From Lysobacter solisilvae (GTDB lineage: Bacteria; Pseudomonadota; Gammaproteobacteria; Xanthomonadales; Xanthomonadaceae): a stretch of 64,000 bases of DNA. The stretch covers positions 3,869,293 to 3,933,292 of the forward strand of contig NZ_CP071518.1 in the NCBI RefSeq assembly GCF_016613535.2. Direction: 5' to 3'. Position 1 is the first letter of the stretch, and each line of letters starts with the position of its first letter. The position numbers were made by a program, and so were the translations under genes. The notes under the pieces were generated by a model. It saw nothing but the letters and a program-made list of their open reading frames with translations. It was not told the DNA's origin and made no database searches. This document shows, piece after piece, positions 43,300-54,463 of this stretch.

Positions 43300-45132
43300 A
43301 TGTCCGCCTTTCCAGCCGTGTCCACGCCGCCGTCGCTGCTCTCGCAGGAGCAGGCGGCGCTGCTCGAGCGGCTCACCCACGGACTGGACGGCGCGGGACT
43401 GTGGTGGCTGTCGGGGTACGCGGCCGGCCTCGCCCGCGCACAGGGGCTACCCGCGGGACCGGGCACCCCGCCGGCGGTGGGCGACGTCGCCACGGCCTCC
43501 CCACTCACGATCGTCTACGGCAGCCAGACCGGTAATGCGCGCCGCGTGGCCGAGGCCCTCGCCCAGCAACTCGAAACGGCAGGACTGCCGACCCGACTGG
43601 TGCGCGCCGACGCCTATGCCACGCGTCATCTGAAAGATGAGCGCCATATCGCCGTGGTGATCAGCACCCAAGGGGACGGCGAGCCGCCGGACGACGCCCG
43701 CGCCTTCGTCGAGTTCCTGCTCGGCAAGCGCGCGCCCCGCGTGCCGGACCTGCGCTTCGCGGTATTCGGGCTGGGGGATTCCAGCTATCCGCAGTTCTGC
43801 GCGATCGGCCGGCAGCTCGACGCGCGCCTGGAGTCGCTGGGCGCAACGCGATGGCTGCCCCGCGTGGACGCCGACCTGGATGTCGAGACGGCGTCCGTGC
43901 CGTGGCTGGCCAGTGTCCTGGACGCCGCGCGGGAATCGCTGCGGCCGCAGGCCCCGATGGCGACGGTCACGCCGCTGCGGCCGCTCGCCAGCGCCGCCCC
44001 AGTGCACACTCGGGAACAGCCCTTCCTGGCCGAAGTGCTGGTCAACCAGCGCATCACCGGGCGCAGCAGCGATCGCGACGTGCGCCACGTGGAAATCTCG
44101 CTGGAAGGCTCGGGCCTGAGCTACGAACCCGGTGACGCCCTGGGCGTCTGGCCCGTGAATCCACCGCGACTGGTCGATGCGCTGCTCGCCGCAACCGACA
44201 TCGACGGCGCGCTGGAGGTCACCCTCGACGGCCGCACGCGGACACTGCGCGAGTGGCTGGCCCAGCACCGGGAGATCACCCGCCTGTCGCGTCCCTTCCT
44301 CGCCCGCCTGGCGGCACTGGGTCGCCACGAGGCGCTCAATGCGCTCCTCGCCCCCGACCGGACCGCCGAACTGGCGCAGGTCTTCGCGCGCGACCAGGTC
44401 CTGGACGCGCTGCGCGCGCATCCCGCCCCGTGGACGGGCGAAGAGCTGGTGGCCGCCCTGCGGCCGCTGGCGCCGCGCCTGTACTCGATCGCCTCGAGCC
44501 AGAAAGTGGTCGGCGACGAAGTCCACCTCACGGTCGCCCATGTCGAATACAGCGTGGATGGCAGCGGCGCCACCGACAGCCTGCGCTGGGGTGCGGCCTC
44601 CGACCACCTGGCGCGGGTCGCAGAAGGCCAGCGCATCCGCGTGTTCATCGAACACAACGAGCGTTTCCGCCTGCCGCGCGATGGCAGCCGCGACGTGATC
44701 ATGATCGGCCCCGGCACCGGTGTGGCGCCTTTCCGCGGTTTCGTTCAGGACCGCGCGAGCGATGCCGCCGGCGGCCGTCAGTGGCTGCTGTTCGGCAATC
44801 CGCACGCGCGCAGCGACTTCCTCTACCAGCTGGAATGGCAACGCGCACTGGAACGCGGGGAACTCCACCACCTCGATCTGGCCTTCTCCCGCGACCAGAC
44901 CCACAAGGTGTACGTGCAGGATCGCCTGCGCGAACACGGCGCCCGTCTCCACGCCTGGCTGGCCGGTGGCGCCCACCTGTACGTCTGCGGTGACGCGACA
45001 CGCATGGCGCGCGACGTGCACGCGACCCTGATCGAGATCCTGGCCGAGCATGGTGGCGTGTCGACGGCGCAGGCGCAGGAACAGTTGAACGACCTGCAGG
45101 CGCAAGGTCGCTACGCCCGGGACGTCTACTGA
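43300..45132 (+). CDS. cysJ: Sulfite reductase (NADPH) flavoprotein alpha subunit
   Basis: A 610-residue flavoprotein. The FMN flavodoxin domain covers about residues 68-210 ([18 protein letters not shown]). The FAD/NADPH reductase part begins near 240, with RLYSIASS at about 390 binding [15 protein letters not shown] at about 470 binding NADPH, and the ending GRYARDVY. It passes electrons from NADPH to CysI. First gene of cysJIH. Confidence 0.96.
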   Translation: MSAFPAVSTPPSLLSQEQAALLERLTHGLDGAGLWWLSGYAAGLARAQGLPAGPGTPPAVGDVATASPLTIVYGSQTGNARRVAEALAQQLETAGLPTRLVRADAYATRHLKDERHIAVVISTQGDGEPPDDARAFVEFLLGKRAPRVPDLRFAVFGLGDSSYPQFCAIGRQLDARLESLGATRWLPRVDADLDVETASVPWLASVLDAARESLRPQAPMATVTPLRPLASAAPVHTREQPFLAEVLVNQRITGRSSDRDVRHVEISLEGSGLSYEPGDALGVWPVNPPRLVDALLAATDIDGALEVTLDGRTRTLREWLAQHREITRLSRPFLARLAALGRHEALNALLAPDRTAELAQVFARDQVLDALRAHPAPWTGEELVAALRPLAPRLYSIASSQKVVGDEVHLTVAHVEYSVDGSGATDSLRWGAASDHLARVAEGQRIRVFIEHNERFRLPRDGSRDVIMIGPGTGVAPFRGFVQDRASDAAGGRQWLLFGNPHARSDFLYQLEWQRALERGELHHLDLAFSRDQTHKVYVQDRLREHGARLHAWLAGGAHLYVCGDATRMARDVHATLIEILAEHGGVSTAQAQEQLNDLQAQGRYARDVY

Positions 45133-45178
45133 TGAATCCGCCCTATTCCTACTCCATCCTGTCATCCGGAGCACGCCG

Positions 45179-46879
45179 ATGAGCGCCCACTCCGTCGAGG
45201 CCATCAAGAAGGCCAGCGGCCGGCTGCGCGGCACTCTGCTTGAATCGCTTCGCGATCCGGTCACCGGCGCGCTGGCCGAACACGACCAGACCCTGATCAA
45301 GTACCACGGAAGCTACCAGCAGGATGACCGCGACCTGCGCGAGGAACGCCGCCAGCAGAAGCTGGAGCCTGCCTATGCGTTCATGATCCGCACGCGTACG
45401 CCCGGCGGCGTCGTCAGCCCGGCGCAGTGGCTCAAGCTCGACGCCGTCGCCACGACCTTCGCCGAGCGCGGGCTGCGCATCACCACCCGCCAGGCGTTCC
45501 AGTTCCACGGCGTGATCAAGGGGCGGCTCAAGCCCACGATGCAGGCGATCAACGCCGCCCTGATCGACACGCTGGCCGCGTGCGGCGACGTCAACCGCAA
45601 CATCGTCGTGGCCGCCAACCCGCATCTGTCGCGCGCTCACGCCTTTGTCCACGACCAGGCCGCCGCGCTGTCGACGCACCTGCTGCCCAACACGCGCGCG
45701 TACTACGAGATCTGGCTGGACGAGGAACGCGTGGCTGGCAGCGGCGAGGAGGAGGAAGCGATCTACGGCGCCAGCTACCTGCCGCGCAAGTTCAAGATCG
45801 GCTTTGCGATTCCGCCGCACAACGACGTCGACGTGTTCGCACAGGACCTGGGCTTCATCGCCATCGTCCAGGACGGGCGCGTGGCCGGCTACAACGTCAC
45901 GGTCGGCGGCGGCATGGGCGCTACCCATGGCGACCCGGAGACCTATCCGCGACTGGGTGACATCATCGGCTTCATCACGCCGGACCAGGTGACGGCAGTG
46001 GCCGAGGCCGTCGTCACCACGCAGCGGGACTGGGGCAACCGCGATGTGCGCAAGCGCGCGCGGCTCAAGTACACCATCGACGACCATGGCCTGGCGAAGT
46101 TCCGGGAGGAAGTGGCGCGGCGCGCGCGCGTCGGGTTCGGCGCGCCGCGATCCTTCGAATTCGTCCACAACGGGGATCGCTTCGGATGGACCCAGGGCGA
46201 GGATGGACGCTGGCACCTGACCCTGCGCATCGTCGCCGGCCGCATCTGGGACCGCGATGGCCTCACCCATCTCAGCGGCCTGCGCGAGATCGCCAGGCAT
46301 CTGGATGCCGACGGCGGCGCGGCGCAGTTCCGCATGACGCCGAACCAGAACCTGGTGATCGCCAATATCACCGACGCACAGCGCGGCGCCATCGATGCGC
46401 TGGTGGCACACCACGGCCTGGATGGCCACCGCGCCGCCTCGCCGCTGCGCCTCAATGCGATCGCCTGCGTCGCGCTGCCGACCTGCGGCCTGGCCATGGC
46501 CGAGGCCGAACGCTACCTCCCCGATCTGGTCGGTCGCGTCGAGTCGCTGCTTGCCACTCACGGTCTCCTGGACCAGCCGATCAACCTGCGCATCAGCGGC
46601 TGCCCCAATGGCTGCTCGCGTCCCTATCTGGGCGAGATCGCGCTCGTCGGCAAGGCGCCGGGGCGCTACAACCTGATGCTGGGCGCGGACCATCGCGGCC
46701 AGCGCCTGAACACGCTTTACCGCGAGAACATCGACGAGGCCACGATCCTGGCCGCGCTCGACGACCTGCTCGCGGCGTTCGCCCACGGCCGCCAGCGTGG
46801 CGAGCACTTCGGCGACTTCCTCGTTCGCGCCGGTGTGGTTGCCGCCGGCAGGCCCATTGCCCTCGAACTGGTCGCATGA
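45179..46879 (+). CDS. cysI: Sulfite reductase hemoprotein beta subunit
   Basis: A 566-residue siroheme/4Fe-4S protein that reduces sulfite to sulfide. [13 protein letters not shown] near residue 100 contacts siroheme. The cluster cysteines are [17 protein letters not shown] near 430 and [10 protein letters not shown] near 475. It starts 46 bases after cysJ, and its stop overlaps the cysH start (ATGA). Confidence 0.96.
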   Translation: MSAHSVEAIKKASGRLRGTLLESLRDPVTGALAEHDQTLIKYHGSYQQDDRDLREERRQQKLEPAYAFMIRTRTPGGVVSPAQWLKLDAVATTFAERGLRITTRQAFQFHGVIKGRLKPTMQAINAALIDTLAACGDVNRNIVVAANPHLSRAHAFVHDQAAALSTHLLPNTRAYYEIWLDEERVAGSGEEEEAIYGASYLPRKFKIGFAIPPHNDVDVFAQDLGFIAIVQDGRVAGYNVTVGGGMGATHGDPETYPRLGDIIGFITPDQVTAVAEAVVTTQRDWGNRDVRKRARLKYTIDDHGLAKFREEVARRARVGFGAPRSFEFVHNGDRFGWTQGEDGRWHLTLRIVAGRIWDRDGLTHLSGLREIARHLDADGGAAQFRMTPNQNLVIANITDAQRGAIDALVAHHGLDGHRAASPLRLNAIACVALPTCGLAMAEAERYLPDLVGRVESLLATHGLLDQPINLRISGCPNGCSRPYLGEIALVGKAPGRYNLMLGADHRGQRLNTLYRENIDEATILAALDDLLAAFAHGRQRGEHFGDFLVRAGVVAAGRPIALELVA

Positions 46880-47619
46880 GTCCGCCCGACCCGATCACCG
46901 CCGCCGAATCTCCACGCGCACTTGCCGCGCTCAACACCTGGCTTGGCCAGCAGACCGCACCCGAGCGCGTCGCCTGGAGCCTCGCCAATCTCGCCGGTGG
47001 GCACGCCCTGTCGTCGAGTTTCGGAGCGCAGGCGGCGGTGTCGCTGCACATGGTCACCTCACACAAGCCCGACATTCCGGTCATCCTGATCGACACCGGG
47101 TATCTCTTCCCCGAGACCTACCGCTTCATCGATGAACTCACCCAGCGACTGTCGCTGAACCTGCACGTCTATCGCCCGCAGATTGGCATCGCGTGGATGG
47201 AAGCGCGCATGGGCCGCCTATGGGAGCAGGGGGTGGATGGACTGGACCGCTATAACCGCCTGCGCAAGGTCGAGCCGATGCAACGCGCGCTGCGGGAACT
47301 GGGTGCGCGCAGCTGGATTTCCGGCCTGCGGCGCGCGCAGTCGCGAAGCCGCGCCGACATCGACTTCCTGCAACTCCACGACGGCCGCTGGAAGCTGCAC
47401 CCGCTGGCCGACTGGAGCGACCGCGACGTGTGGAATTACCTGCAGCAGCACGACCTGCCCTACCACCCGCTGTGGCACGAAGGTTACGTGTCGATCGGTG
47501 ACGTGCACACCACGCGTCGGCTGGAAGACGGCATGGAGGAGGAGGACACGCGCTTCTTCGGACTCAAGCGCGAGTGCGGCCTCCACGAATCCTGGGAAAG
47601 CGCCGATCGGGCGGCCTGA
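46876..47619 (+). CDS. cysH: Phosphoadenylylsulfate reductase
   Basis: A 247-residue PAPS reductase. [14 protein letters not shown] near residue 47 is the PP-loop-like PAPS site, and KRECGLHES near the C terminus has the single catalytic cysteine. The CC...CxxC iron-sulfur motif of the APS reductase branch is absent, so it uses PAPS, consistent with an APS kinase domain in cysNC. It receives electrons from thioredoxin. Last gene of cysJIH. Confidence 0.95.
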   Translation: MSPPDPITAAESPRALAALNTWLGQQTAPERVAWSLANLAGGHALSSSFGAQAAVSLHMVTSHKPDIPVILIDTGYLFPETYRFIDELTQRLSLNLHVYRPQIGIAWMEARMGRLWEQGVDGLDRYNRLRKVEPMQRALRELGARSWISGLRRAQSRSRADIDFLQLHDGRWKLHPLADWSDRDVWNYLQQHDLPYHPLWHEGYVSIGDVHTTRRLEDGMEEEDTRFFGLKRECGLHESWESADRAA

Positions 47620-47631
47620 TGCAGAAACAAG

Positions 47632-47660
47632 AACGGGCACGCCTTGGCGTGCCCGTTTCA
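47632..47660 (+). terminator. Terminator-like hairpin after cysH
   Basis: A 12-bp stem (AACGGGCACGCC/GGCGTGCCCGTT) with a TT loop, 12 bases after the cysH stop. Only a short T run follows, so termination may be partial. It lies before the convergent cysB. Confidence 0.7.
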
Positions 47661-47706
47661 CGTGGCGAAGCGGCGAGATGGCGCCAGGCCATCGCGCCGA
47701 CGCCCG

Positions 47707-48694
47707 TCAGACCGTGATGGTCTGGGTCATTTCAGTCCACTGGGGCGGCGCCGGCCAATGCGCTTCCTGGTTGCCCGCGAGGACCCGCTGCAGGTCGCGC
47801 ACGTCTATCTGCGGCGCCAGCGTGCGCAGCAGGTCGACCGTGTAGTCGCGCAGCACGCGTTCGCGTGGCAGCACGGCCCAGGCGATGCATTCGGGAATGG
47901 CCTTGGGGCGCGGCGAGTGCGACCAGATCAGTGTCCTCGCGTTCGCTGTACGCCATTTCGGCGAGCAGCCCGACGCCGAGCCCGGCGCGTACGTAAGTCT
48001 TGATGAGATCGGCGTCGCGCGCGGTCATGGCGAGCTGCGGTTCAAGGCCCGACTGCGCGAATGCGCGCCGCAGCGAGGAATCCGGCCGCAGGGACGATTC
48101 GTAGCTCACCATGGCGTGCGCGGCCAGCTGCGCGATCGTCGGCGCGGCGCCGCTGCGTGCGAACGCGTGGTTGCGGGGCACGAGGACAATCCGCTTCCAG
48201 CGGAACAGCGGGACGGCGATGCCACCGGCAGGCGCTTCACCCGCCGTGCTGATCAGGGCCATGTCGGCTTCGCCCCGCGCGAGCAGGTCGAGCACGTCGC
48301 CTTCGGCGCTGGGCTGCAGGTGGACCATGACACGTGGATAGGCCTGCTTGACCCGCGCGATGGCCGGAGGCAGCACGAAACGTGCCTGGGTGTGCGTGGT
48401 GGCCAGCAGGAGGCGGCCATGGCCGTCGCGGCGCTGGTTCGCGGCGTAGGAGCGGATGTTGCTCGCTTCGGCCAGCAGTCGGCGCGCGTGGGCGAGGACC
48501 TGCGAACCGGCGGGGGTGATGCTTTCCAGACTGCGTCCCTTGCGTGCGAACAGCAGGAAACCCAGTTCGTCCTCAAGCTGCTTGAGCTGCTTGGACAGGC
48601 CTGGCTGCGTCGCGTGGACGCGCTCGGCGGCGACGGTGATGTTGAGGCCGGAATCGGCGATGGCGGCGAAATAACGGAGCTGGGTCAGGGTCAT
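47707..48694 (-). pseudogene. cysB: CysB-type LysR regulator, frameshifted near its C terminus
   Basis: The ATG at 48694 starts a LysR protein of CysB type: helix-turn-helix TVAAERVHATQPGLSKQLKQL (residues 20-42) and a co-inducer domain with THTQARFVLP near 100. The intact frame runs to about residue 262, in LVALAAP. It then shifts at a run of four G on the plus strand (47905-47908). Removing one base restores KAIPECIAWAVLPRERVL and a normal CysB tail ending TQTITV, with stop at 47707-47709 (328 residues). As given, the frame ends at 47732 with a 58-residue arginine/alanine-rich tail. CysB activates cys genes under sulfur limitation. It may be a sequencing error or real loss. Confidence 0.85.
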
Positions 48695-48967
48695 GGCGGC
48701 GGCGGTGTCGATTGGGGTTCGGAGGGGTTCGCGTTGGTGCGAAGTACGGTCGACGCGTGGAAGTCCATGTGGAAACACCAGGTAATAAGGAAGGATTTCA
48801 TTTTTTGATATCTCTTTATGCGGATGAACAGATGGACATTAACCGGGCGACGGACGGGATGTCCAGCGCCGGTCATGCCGACGAGGCATGAAGCCACAGC
48901 GGGGTGTCATTTCCCGGCCCCCCGCCGCAACGCTAGGTTGCCTCAAACACCCCTGCGCAGTCCCGCC

Positions 48968-50443
48968 ATGCCCGCCCCCGATGTCGTCCCGCCTGCCGCC
49001 GCCCCGCCGGCCCCCACCCCGCTCTTTCCGGTCTTTGCCGACCTGAGGGGCCGTTTGGCGGTCGTGGTGGGCGGCGGGCCCGTGGCGCGGCGAAAGGCCG
49101 AAGCCCTGCGCGGGGCCGGGGCGCGGATCCGGGTGGTCGCGCCGGGCCCGCTCGATCCGCTGCTGGCGGCCTGGCGGGACGAGGGGTCCGTAGAACATCG
49201 CGCAGGGTGCTTCCAGGCAAGTGACCTGGACGACGCCTGGCTGGTGGTGGCGGCCACGGACGAGCGCGCGGTCAATGCCGAGGTGAGCCGGCTGGCCCAG
49301 GCCCGCCGCCTGTGGGCGAACGTCGTCGATGACGCCGACCTCTCCACGGTCCAGCTACCCGCCCGCGTGGAACGCGGGCCCGTCCAGATCGCCATCTCCA
49401 GCGGCGGCGGTGCGCCGATGCTCGCGCGCCATCTGCGGGAGACGCTGGAAGCCCAACTGGACGAAAGCCTGGGCCCGCTGGCCCAGCTGCTGACCCGGGC
49501 ACGCACCCGGATCCGCCGCAAACTACCGGACTTGGCCGCGCGGCGCCGCTTCTTCGAGCGCGTGCTGGCCGGGCCGATCCCCGGGATGCTCCGACGCGGT
49601 CAGCCGGCGCGCGCGCACCGGGCCCTGAGCCAGGCCCTCGCGGCCGAGACGGCAGCGCCCCGCGGCCGGGTGGCACTGGTCGGTGCCGGCCCCGGTGATG
49701 CCGGGCTGCTCACCCTGCGCGCGCTGCGCCTGCTCAACGAAGCGGACGTCGTCCTCCACGACCGGCTGGTCAGCCCGCAGGTTTTGGCGCTGGCCCGCCG
49801 CGACGCCGAGATGATCGAAGTCGGCAAGCGCGTGGGCGGCGACCACCAGGCCACGCAGGAGCGCATTCATGCATTGATGGTGGAACGCGCGCGCGACGGC
49901 CAGCGCGTGGTGCGACTCAAGGGCGGCGACCCCTTCGTGTTCGGTCGCGGCGGCGAGGAACTGCAGGCGCTGCACGCGCATGACATCGACTATGAAGTGG
50001 TGCCCGGCATCACCGCGGCGGTAGCCTGCGGCGCGTATGCCGGCATCCCGCTGACGCATCGCGGAATTGCGCAGTCCGTGCGTCTGGTGACCGCCCACAC
50101 CCAAGGCGGCGATGACGACCTGGACTGGGCCGCCCTCGCGCAGGAACGGCAGACGTTGGCCTTCTACATGGGCGTGGCGGGCCTCGAGCGATTGCGGGAC
50201 CGGCTGATGGCACACGGCCGCAGTCCCGACACCCCTTTCGCCATCGTCGAGAACGGCACGCGACCTGAACAGCGGGTCATCGTCGGCACCTTGGCCGAAT
50301 TGCCCGAACTCGCGCGTTTGAACGAAGTGGGCGCGCCGAGCCTGCTCATCATCGGCGAAGTGGCGGCACTGGCCACGCAGCTGCACTGGTTCGGCCAGGC
50401 GCCGCTGGGTGGCGCCGGTGCCGCACTGGAACTGGCCGCCTGA
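48968..50443 (+). CDS. cysG: Siroheme synthase
   Basis: A 491-residue bifunctional protein. The N-terminal dehydrogenase/ferrochelatase ([16 protein letters not shown], residues 36-52) is followed by a C-terminal uroporphyrinogen-III methyltransferase ([20 protein letters not shown] near 235, and [16 protein letters not shown] near 315). It makes the siroheme used by CysI. The start at 48968 follows a weak -10-like TAGGTT (48934) and lies within the divergent cysB-cysG intergenic region. An upstream in-frame extension is unlikely. Confidence 0.94.
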   Translation: MPAPDVVPPAAAPPAPTPLFPVFADLRGRLAVVVGGGPVARRKAEALRGAGARIRVVAPGPLDPLLAAWRDEGSVEHRAGCFQASDLDDAWLVVAATDERAVNAEVSRLAQARRLWANVVDDADLSTVQLPARVERGPVQIAISSGGGAPMLARHLRETLEAQLDESLGPLAQLLTRARTRIRRKLPDLAARRRFFERVLAGPIPGMLRRGQPARAHRALSQALAAETAAPRGRVALVGAGPGDAGLLTLRALRLLNEADVVLHDRLVSPQVLALARRDAEMIEVGKRVGGDHQATQERIHALMVERARDGQRVVRLKGGDPFVFGRGGEELQALHAHDIDYEVVPGITAAVACGAYAGIPLTHRGIAQSVRLVTAHTQGGDDDLDWAALAQERQTLAFYMGVAGLERLRDRLMAHGRSPDTPFAIVENGTRPEQRVIVGTLAELPELARLNEVGAPSLLIIGEVAALATQLHWFGQAPLGGAGAALELAA

Positions 50444-50537
50444 ACCGCGGACCAAACGAAACCCTTACGCGACCGGACGTCCGTACGCGTAGAAGCAGAT
50501 GTTCCCGCGCCCCTTCCCCCGCGAACACGACAGACAC

Positions 50538-51521
50538 ATGGCCATCTACGACAGCATCCTCGACACCATCGGCTCCACCCCCATCGTCCGGCTGCACCGC
50601 ATCGCCCCGCGGCACGTGACGCTCTACGCCAAGAACGAAGCCTTCAATCCCGGCGGTTCGGTAAAAGACCGCCTCGCCCTCGCCATCGTGCTCGATGCCG
50701 AACGCAAAGGCCTGCTCAAGCCCGGCCAGACCATCATCGAAGCCACTTCCGGCAACACCGGCATCGCCCTGGCGATGGTGGCCGCGGCGCGCGGCTACCC
50801 GTTTGTCGCCGTGATGACCGAGACCTTCTCGATCGAACGCCGCAAGCTGATGCGCGCCTACGGCGCGAAAGTCATCCTCACGCCTGCGGCCGAACGCGGG
50901 AGCGGCATGGTGCGAAGGGCTAAGGAACTCGCCGACAGGCATGGCTGGTTCCTCGCACGCCAGTTCGAGAACGAAGCCAACCCGGCCTACCATCGCAGCA
51001 CGACGGGCCCGGAGATCCTGCGCGATTTCGCCGGCCGGCGGCTGGACTATTTCGTCAGCGGTTGGGGCACCGGCGGCACCATCACCGGCGCCGGCGAAGT
51101 CCTGAAGCTGGCCCGCCCGGATCTCAAGGTCATTGCCAGCGAACCGGCGGGCGCCGCGCTGCTCTCGGGCAAGGAGTGGCAGCCCCACAAGATCCAGGGC
51201 TGGACGCCGGACTTCCTGCCGGCGGTCCTGAGCCGCACGATTGCCGACGAAATCCTGCCGATCGATGAGGTCGTCGCGCGCGACACCGCACGCCGGCTGG
51301 CATCCGAGGAAGGCGTGTTCGTCGGTATCTCCGCCGGCGCGACGGTCGCGGCCGCGCTGCAGGTCGCCCAGCGCGCACCCGAGGGCACCGTGTTGCTGGC
51401 CATGCTGCCCGACACCGGCGAGCGTTACCTGTCCACCTTCCTGTTCGAAGGCGTGAGCGAGGGTTCCGACGACGACTGGCTGGCGGCGCAGGAAGCCGGC
51501 GCGCTGGCGGTGGAAGCCTGA
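50538..51521 (+). CDS. cysK: Cysteine synthase
   Basis: A 327-residue PLP enzyme that replaces the acetyl of O-acetylserine with sulfide. NPGGSVKDR near residue 37 carries the PLP lysine, EATSGNTGIALAM near 71 the substrate loop, and GWGTGGTITGAGEVLK near 175 the phosphate loop. The start at 50538 lies 95 bases after cysG, so it is likely in the same transcript. CysK versus CysM type cannot be settled by eye. Confidence 0.92.
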   Translation: MAIYDSILDTIGSTPIVRLHRIAPRHVTLYAKNEAFNPGGSVKDRLALAIVLDAERKGLLKPGQTIIEATSGNTGIALAMVAAARGYPFVAVMTETFSIERRKLMRAYGAKVILTPAAERGSGMVRRAKELADRHGWFLARQFENEANPAYHRSTTGPEILRDFAGRRLDYFVSGWGTGGTITGAGEVLKLARPDLKVIASEPAGAALLSGKEWQPHKIQGWTPDFLPAVLSRTIADEILPIDEVVARDTARRLASEEGVFVGISAGATVAAALQVAQRAPEGTVLLAMLPDTGERYLSTFLFEGVSEGSDDDWLAAQEAGALAVEA

Positions 51522-51526
51522 AACCC

Positions 51527-51550
51527 GCGGGCGGCGTACGCGCCGCCCGC
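51527..51550 (+). terminator. Hairpin after cysK
   Basis: A perfect 10-bp stem GCGGGCGGCG/CGCCGCCCGC with a TACG loop, 6 bases after the stop codon and followed by AATTTCG. No long T tract, so factor-independent termination may be weak. Confidence 0.6.
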
Positions 51551-51688
51551 AATTTCGTCTTGCCGGCATCATGCGATCCGTGCCACGACGCACGGATCGC
51601 TTGCATTTGGGATCAGCACATCCCCTGGCTTGGCCCACGGAGGCGGGGCCCGTTTATCCTGTGCCCTGCCCTCCGCACGACGCCGCCA

Positions 51689-52723
51689 ATGCCAGACCTG
51701 CCGATCTCCGACCGCGAAAACGCCCGCCTGGCCTGGGCGCGCGACGCCAGCGGCCAGGCCGCACTCGAACTGCACCGCGCCTCGGTGGACGCCGGCTTCC
51801 GCAGCTACTGGCGCGCCGCCCTCACCGGTGACGGGCCTGCGAGTGTGATCGTGATGGACTCTCCACCGGACAAGGAGGACGTGCGTCCGTGGCTGCGCAT
51901 CCGCGACCTTCTGGAGACTGGCGGCGTCCGCGTCCCCCGCGTCCTGGCGCAGGACACGCAGGCGGGTTTTCTGCTGCTTGAAGACCTGGGTGCCGACACC
52001 TACCTGCATGTCATCGGTCCACACAACGCCGACGCCCTCTTCGACGACGCGCTCACCCAGTTGCTGAGGATCCAGGCCGCGCCGTGCCCCGAAGGCTTTC
52101 CCGCCTACGACGAGGCCCTGCTCGACCGCGAATTGCGCCTGTTCGATGAGTGGTATCTGGGACGCCACCTGGGCCTGTCGCTGGATGGCCAGGACATGGA
52201 CCGGCTGAACCGGGTGTACCGCCACCTGATCGATGCCGCGCTCGCCCAACCGCAGGTGCTGGTCCATCGCGACTTCATGCCGCGCAACCTGATGCCCGCG
52301 CAGGATGGCCCGGCCGTCCTGGATTTCCAGGACGCGGTGCGCGGCCCCATCGCATACGACGCTTTGAGCCTGTTCAAGGACGCATTCCTGAGCTGGCCAG
52401 TCGAACGCGTCGACGTCTGGCTGGGGCACTACCACCAGCGCGCCAGCGCGGCGGGGCTGCCCGTCCCCGACCTCGCCCGGTTCCGCCGCGACGCCGACTG
52501 GATCGGCGTGCAGCGACACCTGAAGGTCATCGGCATCTTCGCGCGCCTCTGGCACCGCGACGGCAAGCCCAAGTACCTGGCCGACGTGCCGCGCTTCTTC
52601 GGCTACCTGGACGAGGTCCTGCCGCGCTATGAGGAGTTCGCGCCCCTCATCGAACTGATCAGGACGCGCGTCAGGCCGGCGCTCGCCGAGCAGGCGCGCG
52701 CGCACGAAGGCCTGGGAGGCTGA
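51689..52723 (+). CDS. amgK: N-acetylmuramate/N-acetylglucosamine kinase
   Basis: A 344-residue aminoglycoside-phosphotransferase-fold kinase. FLLLEDLGADTYLHVI near residue 92, VLVHRDFMPRNLM near 188 with the catalytic Asp, and VLDFQDAVRGPIAYD near 210 with the metal Asp are present. Immediately followed by murU (4 bases), it matches the AmgK-MurU pathway of pseudomonads and relatives, which turns recycled MurNAc into UDP-MurNAc and lets cells bypass fosfomycin-sensitive MurA. Identification by fold and gene pair. Confidence 0.92.
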   Translation: MPDLPISDRENARLAWARDASGQAALELHRASVDAGFRSYWRAALTGDGPASVIVMDSPPDKEDVRPWLRIRDLLETGGVRVPRVLAQDTQAGFLLLEDLGADTYLHVIGPHNADALFDDALTQLLRIQAAPCPEGFPAYDEALLDRELRLFDEWYLGRHLGLSLDGQDMDRLNRVYRHLIDAALAQPQVLVHRDFMPRNLMPAQDGPAVLDFQDAVRGPIAYDALSLFKDAFLSWPVERVDVWLGHYHQRASAAGLPVPDLARFRRDADWIGVQRHLKVIGIFARLWHRDGKPKYLADVPRFFGYLDEVLPRYEEFAPLIELIRTRVRPALAEQARAHEGLGG

Positions 52724-52727
52724 CGGG

Positions 52728-53444
52728 ATGCGCGCGCTGATCTTCGCGGCGGGACTGGGCGAACGCATGCGGCCGCTCAGCACGCACACGCCCAAGCCAT
52801 TGCTGTCCGCCGGGGGCAAACCTCTGATCGGCTGGCACCTGGAAAAACTCGCCGCGATGGGCGTGCGCGATGTTGCGATCAATACCAGCTGGCTCGCCGA
52901 GCAGTTTCCCGTCGCGCTCGGCGACGGTGCGAAGTGGGGATTGCGGCTGCATTACGTGTTCGAAGGTCCACGCCCACTGGAAACCGGCGGCGGCATGCTC
53001 AATGCGTTGCCGTGGCTGAGCGATACGCCAGGCCGCGACGAACCGTTCCTGCTGGTCAACGGGGACATCTGGACGGACTTCGACTTCGCCCGGCTGCCCC
53101 GCGAGCCGGAAGGCCTTGCGCATCTGGTCATGGTCGACCGTCCCGCCCAGGCCACGCAGGGCGACTTCGCGCTGCACCCCGATGGCCACGTGCGCCGCGA
53201 AGGTGAGCGCCTGCTGACCTACGCCGGGCTGGGGATCTACCGGCCGCAGTTGCTCGAGAGCTGGCGCCGACACGCGGACGATCCCGGCATGGACGAATCG
53301 CCCCCCCGGTTCCGGCTGGCCCCCGTGCTGCGGGCCCACATGGACCAGGGCCTGGTCCGCGGCGAATACCATGCCGGCCGCTGGACCGACGTCGGCACAC
53401 CCGAGCGCCTGGCCGCCCTGGATGCGGAGTTGCGGACGCGGTGA
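52728..53444 (+). CDS. murU: MurNAc-1-phosphate uridylyltransferase
   Basis: A 238-residue nucleotidyltransferase. The N-terminal signature IFAAGLGERMRPLSTHTPKPLL at residues 4-25 is the nucleotide-binding loop, ETGGGMLNALPWL near 84 binds the uridine, and LLVNGDIWTDFDF near 107 holds a metal Asp. It makes UDP-MurNAc from MurNAc-1-phosphate. Operon with amgK. Confidence 0.93.
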   Translation: MRALIFAAGLGERMRPLSTHTPKPLLSAGGKPLIGWHLEKLAAMGVRDVAINTSWLAEQFPVALGDGAKWGLRLHYVFEGPRPLETGGGMLNALPWLSDTPGRDEPFLLVNGDIWTDFDFARLPREPEGLAHLVMVDRPAQATQGDFALHPDGHVRREGERLLTYAGLGIYRPQLLESWRRHADDPGMDESPPRFRLAPVLRAHMDQGLVRGEYHAGRWTDVGTPERLAALDAELRTR

Positions 53445-53573
53445 GCTGAGGCCAGACCTTGCCGATTGTGTCCTTTCGTGAGCGCGCTGGGGACTTGCGC
53501 GACCGGGACACGCAGCTCAAGCTGCCGCTTCGCCGGCCGTCAATGGCGACAGATCTTCACCACAGGGGGTTTC

Positions 53574-54440
53574 ATGAAGAACGTTCTTGCCGGTGCCGTT
53601 GGCGCCGCCGCACTGCTGTGCCTTTCGCCGATGGCCCATGCGCAGGAGGGCTGCTCGGTCCTCACCGTACTGCCCGTCACCATCTCACAGCCTGGTAAGT
53701 ACTGCCTCGCGCAGAACTTCACCACCGCCATCACCAGCGGCACGCTGATCAACATCGCGTCCAACGACGTCACGCTCGACTGCCAGAAGTTCACCCTGCG
53801 CAGCACCGCCACGTCCAACACCGGCAGCTCCTCGGCCATCGTCGCGATGAGCCGCAATAACATCGTGATCGAGAACTGCTCGATCGTGGGCGGCTTCACC
53901 TACGGCATCAATGTCAGCCAGGTCAACAGCCAGCCCACCCAGAGCTACTACAACACGATCCGCAACAACTACGTCGCCGGCCCGTACTACCAGGGCATCA
54001 TCGCCTTCGGCAGTGCGATCGAAGTCTCCGACAACCGTGTCTACGACGTCGGCGGCCAGCTGAACCAGCTCGCGATCGGCATCCGCGTCGGCGGCTCCAC
54101 CACAGGCGGCCCGAAGTTCCAGGTCATCCGCCACAACGGCGTGATCGGCACGAACTCGCCGGCGTCGCGCGCCTACGGCATCTACAGCGACTTCTCCATC
54201 GGTGCGCTGATCAACGAGAACCTGATCACGGGCACCGCTTCGGCCCCGGGCCAGGTGAGCTACGGCGTGCGGATTTCGCAGGGTGGCGGCAACACGATCA
54301 CCGGCAACAACATCCTCGACAACGGCTCGGGCCAGTCGGTGGGCGTATCGACCCCGGCCAGCGGCGGCTGGTGCTACGACAACCTGCTGCGCGTAGGCAC
54401 CAACACGCAGGGTTGCGACGCGACCTACGGCAACGATTGA
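53574..54440 (+). CDS. Secreted right-handed beta-helix protein
   Basis: A 288-residue exported protein with signal peptide MKNVLAGAVGAAALLCLSPMAHA. The rest is a series of Asn/Ile/Val-rich short strands (IVIENCSIVGGFTYGINV, NTIRNNYVAGPYYQGI, NTITGNNILDNGSGQ) typical of the pectin-lyase-like/NosD beta-helix fold. A catalytic site is not evident, and two Cys pairs near the ends could form disulfides. Function unknown; homologues are often carbohydrate-active or adhesive. It has a strong terminator and no operon partners. Confidence 0.78.
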   Translation: MKNVLAGAVGAAALLCLSPMAHAQEGCSVLTVLPVTISQPGKYCLAQNFTTAITSGTLINIASNDVTLDCQKFTLRSTATSNTGSSSAIVAMSRNNIVIENCSIVGGFTYGINVSQVNSQPTQSYYNTIRNNYVAGPYYQGIIAFGSAIEVSDNRVYDVGGQLNQLAIGIRVGGSTTGGPKFQVIRHNGVIGTNSPASRAYGIYSDFSIGALINENLITGTASAPGQVSYGVRISQGGGNTITGNNILDNGSGQSVGVSTPASGGWCYDNLLRVGTNTQGCDATYGND

Positions 54441-54463
54441 TTCACGCACTAGCGGTACTTTGA

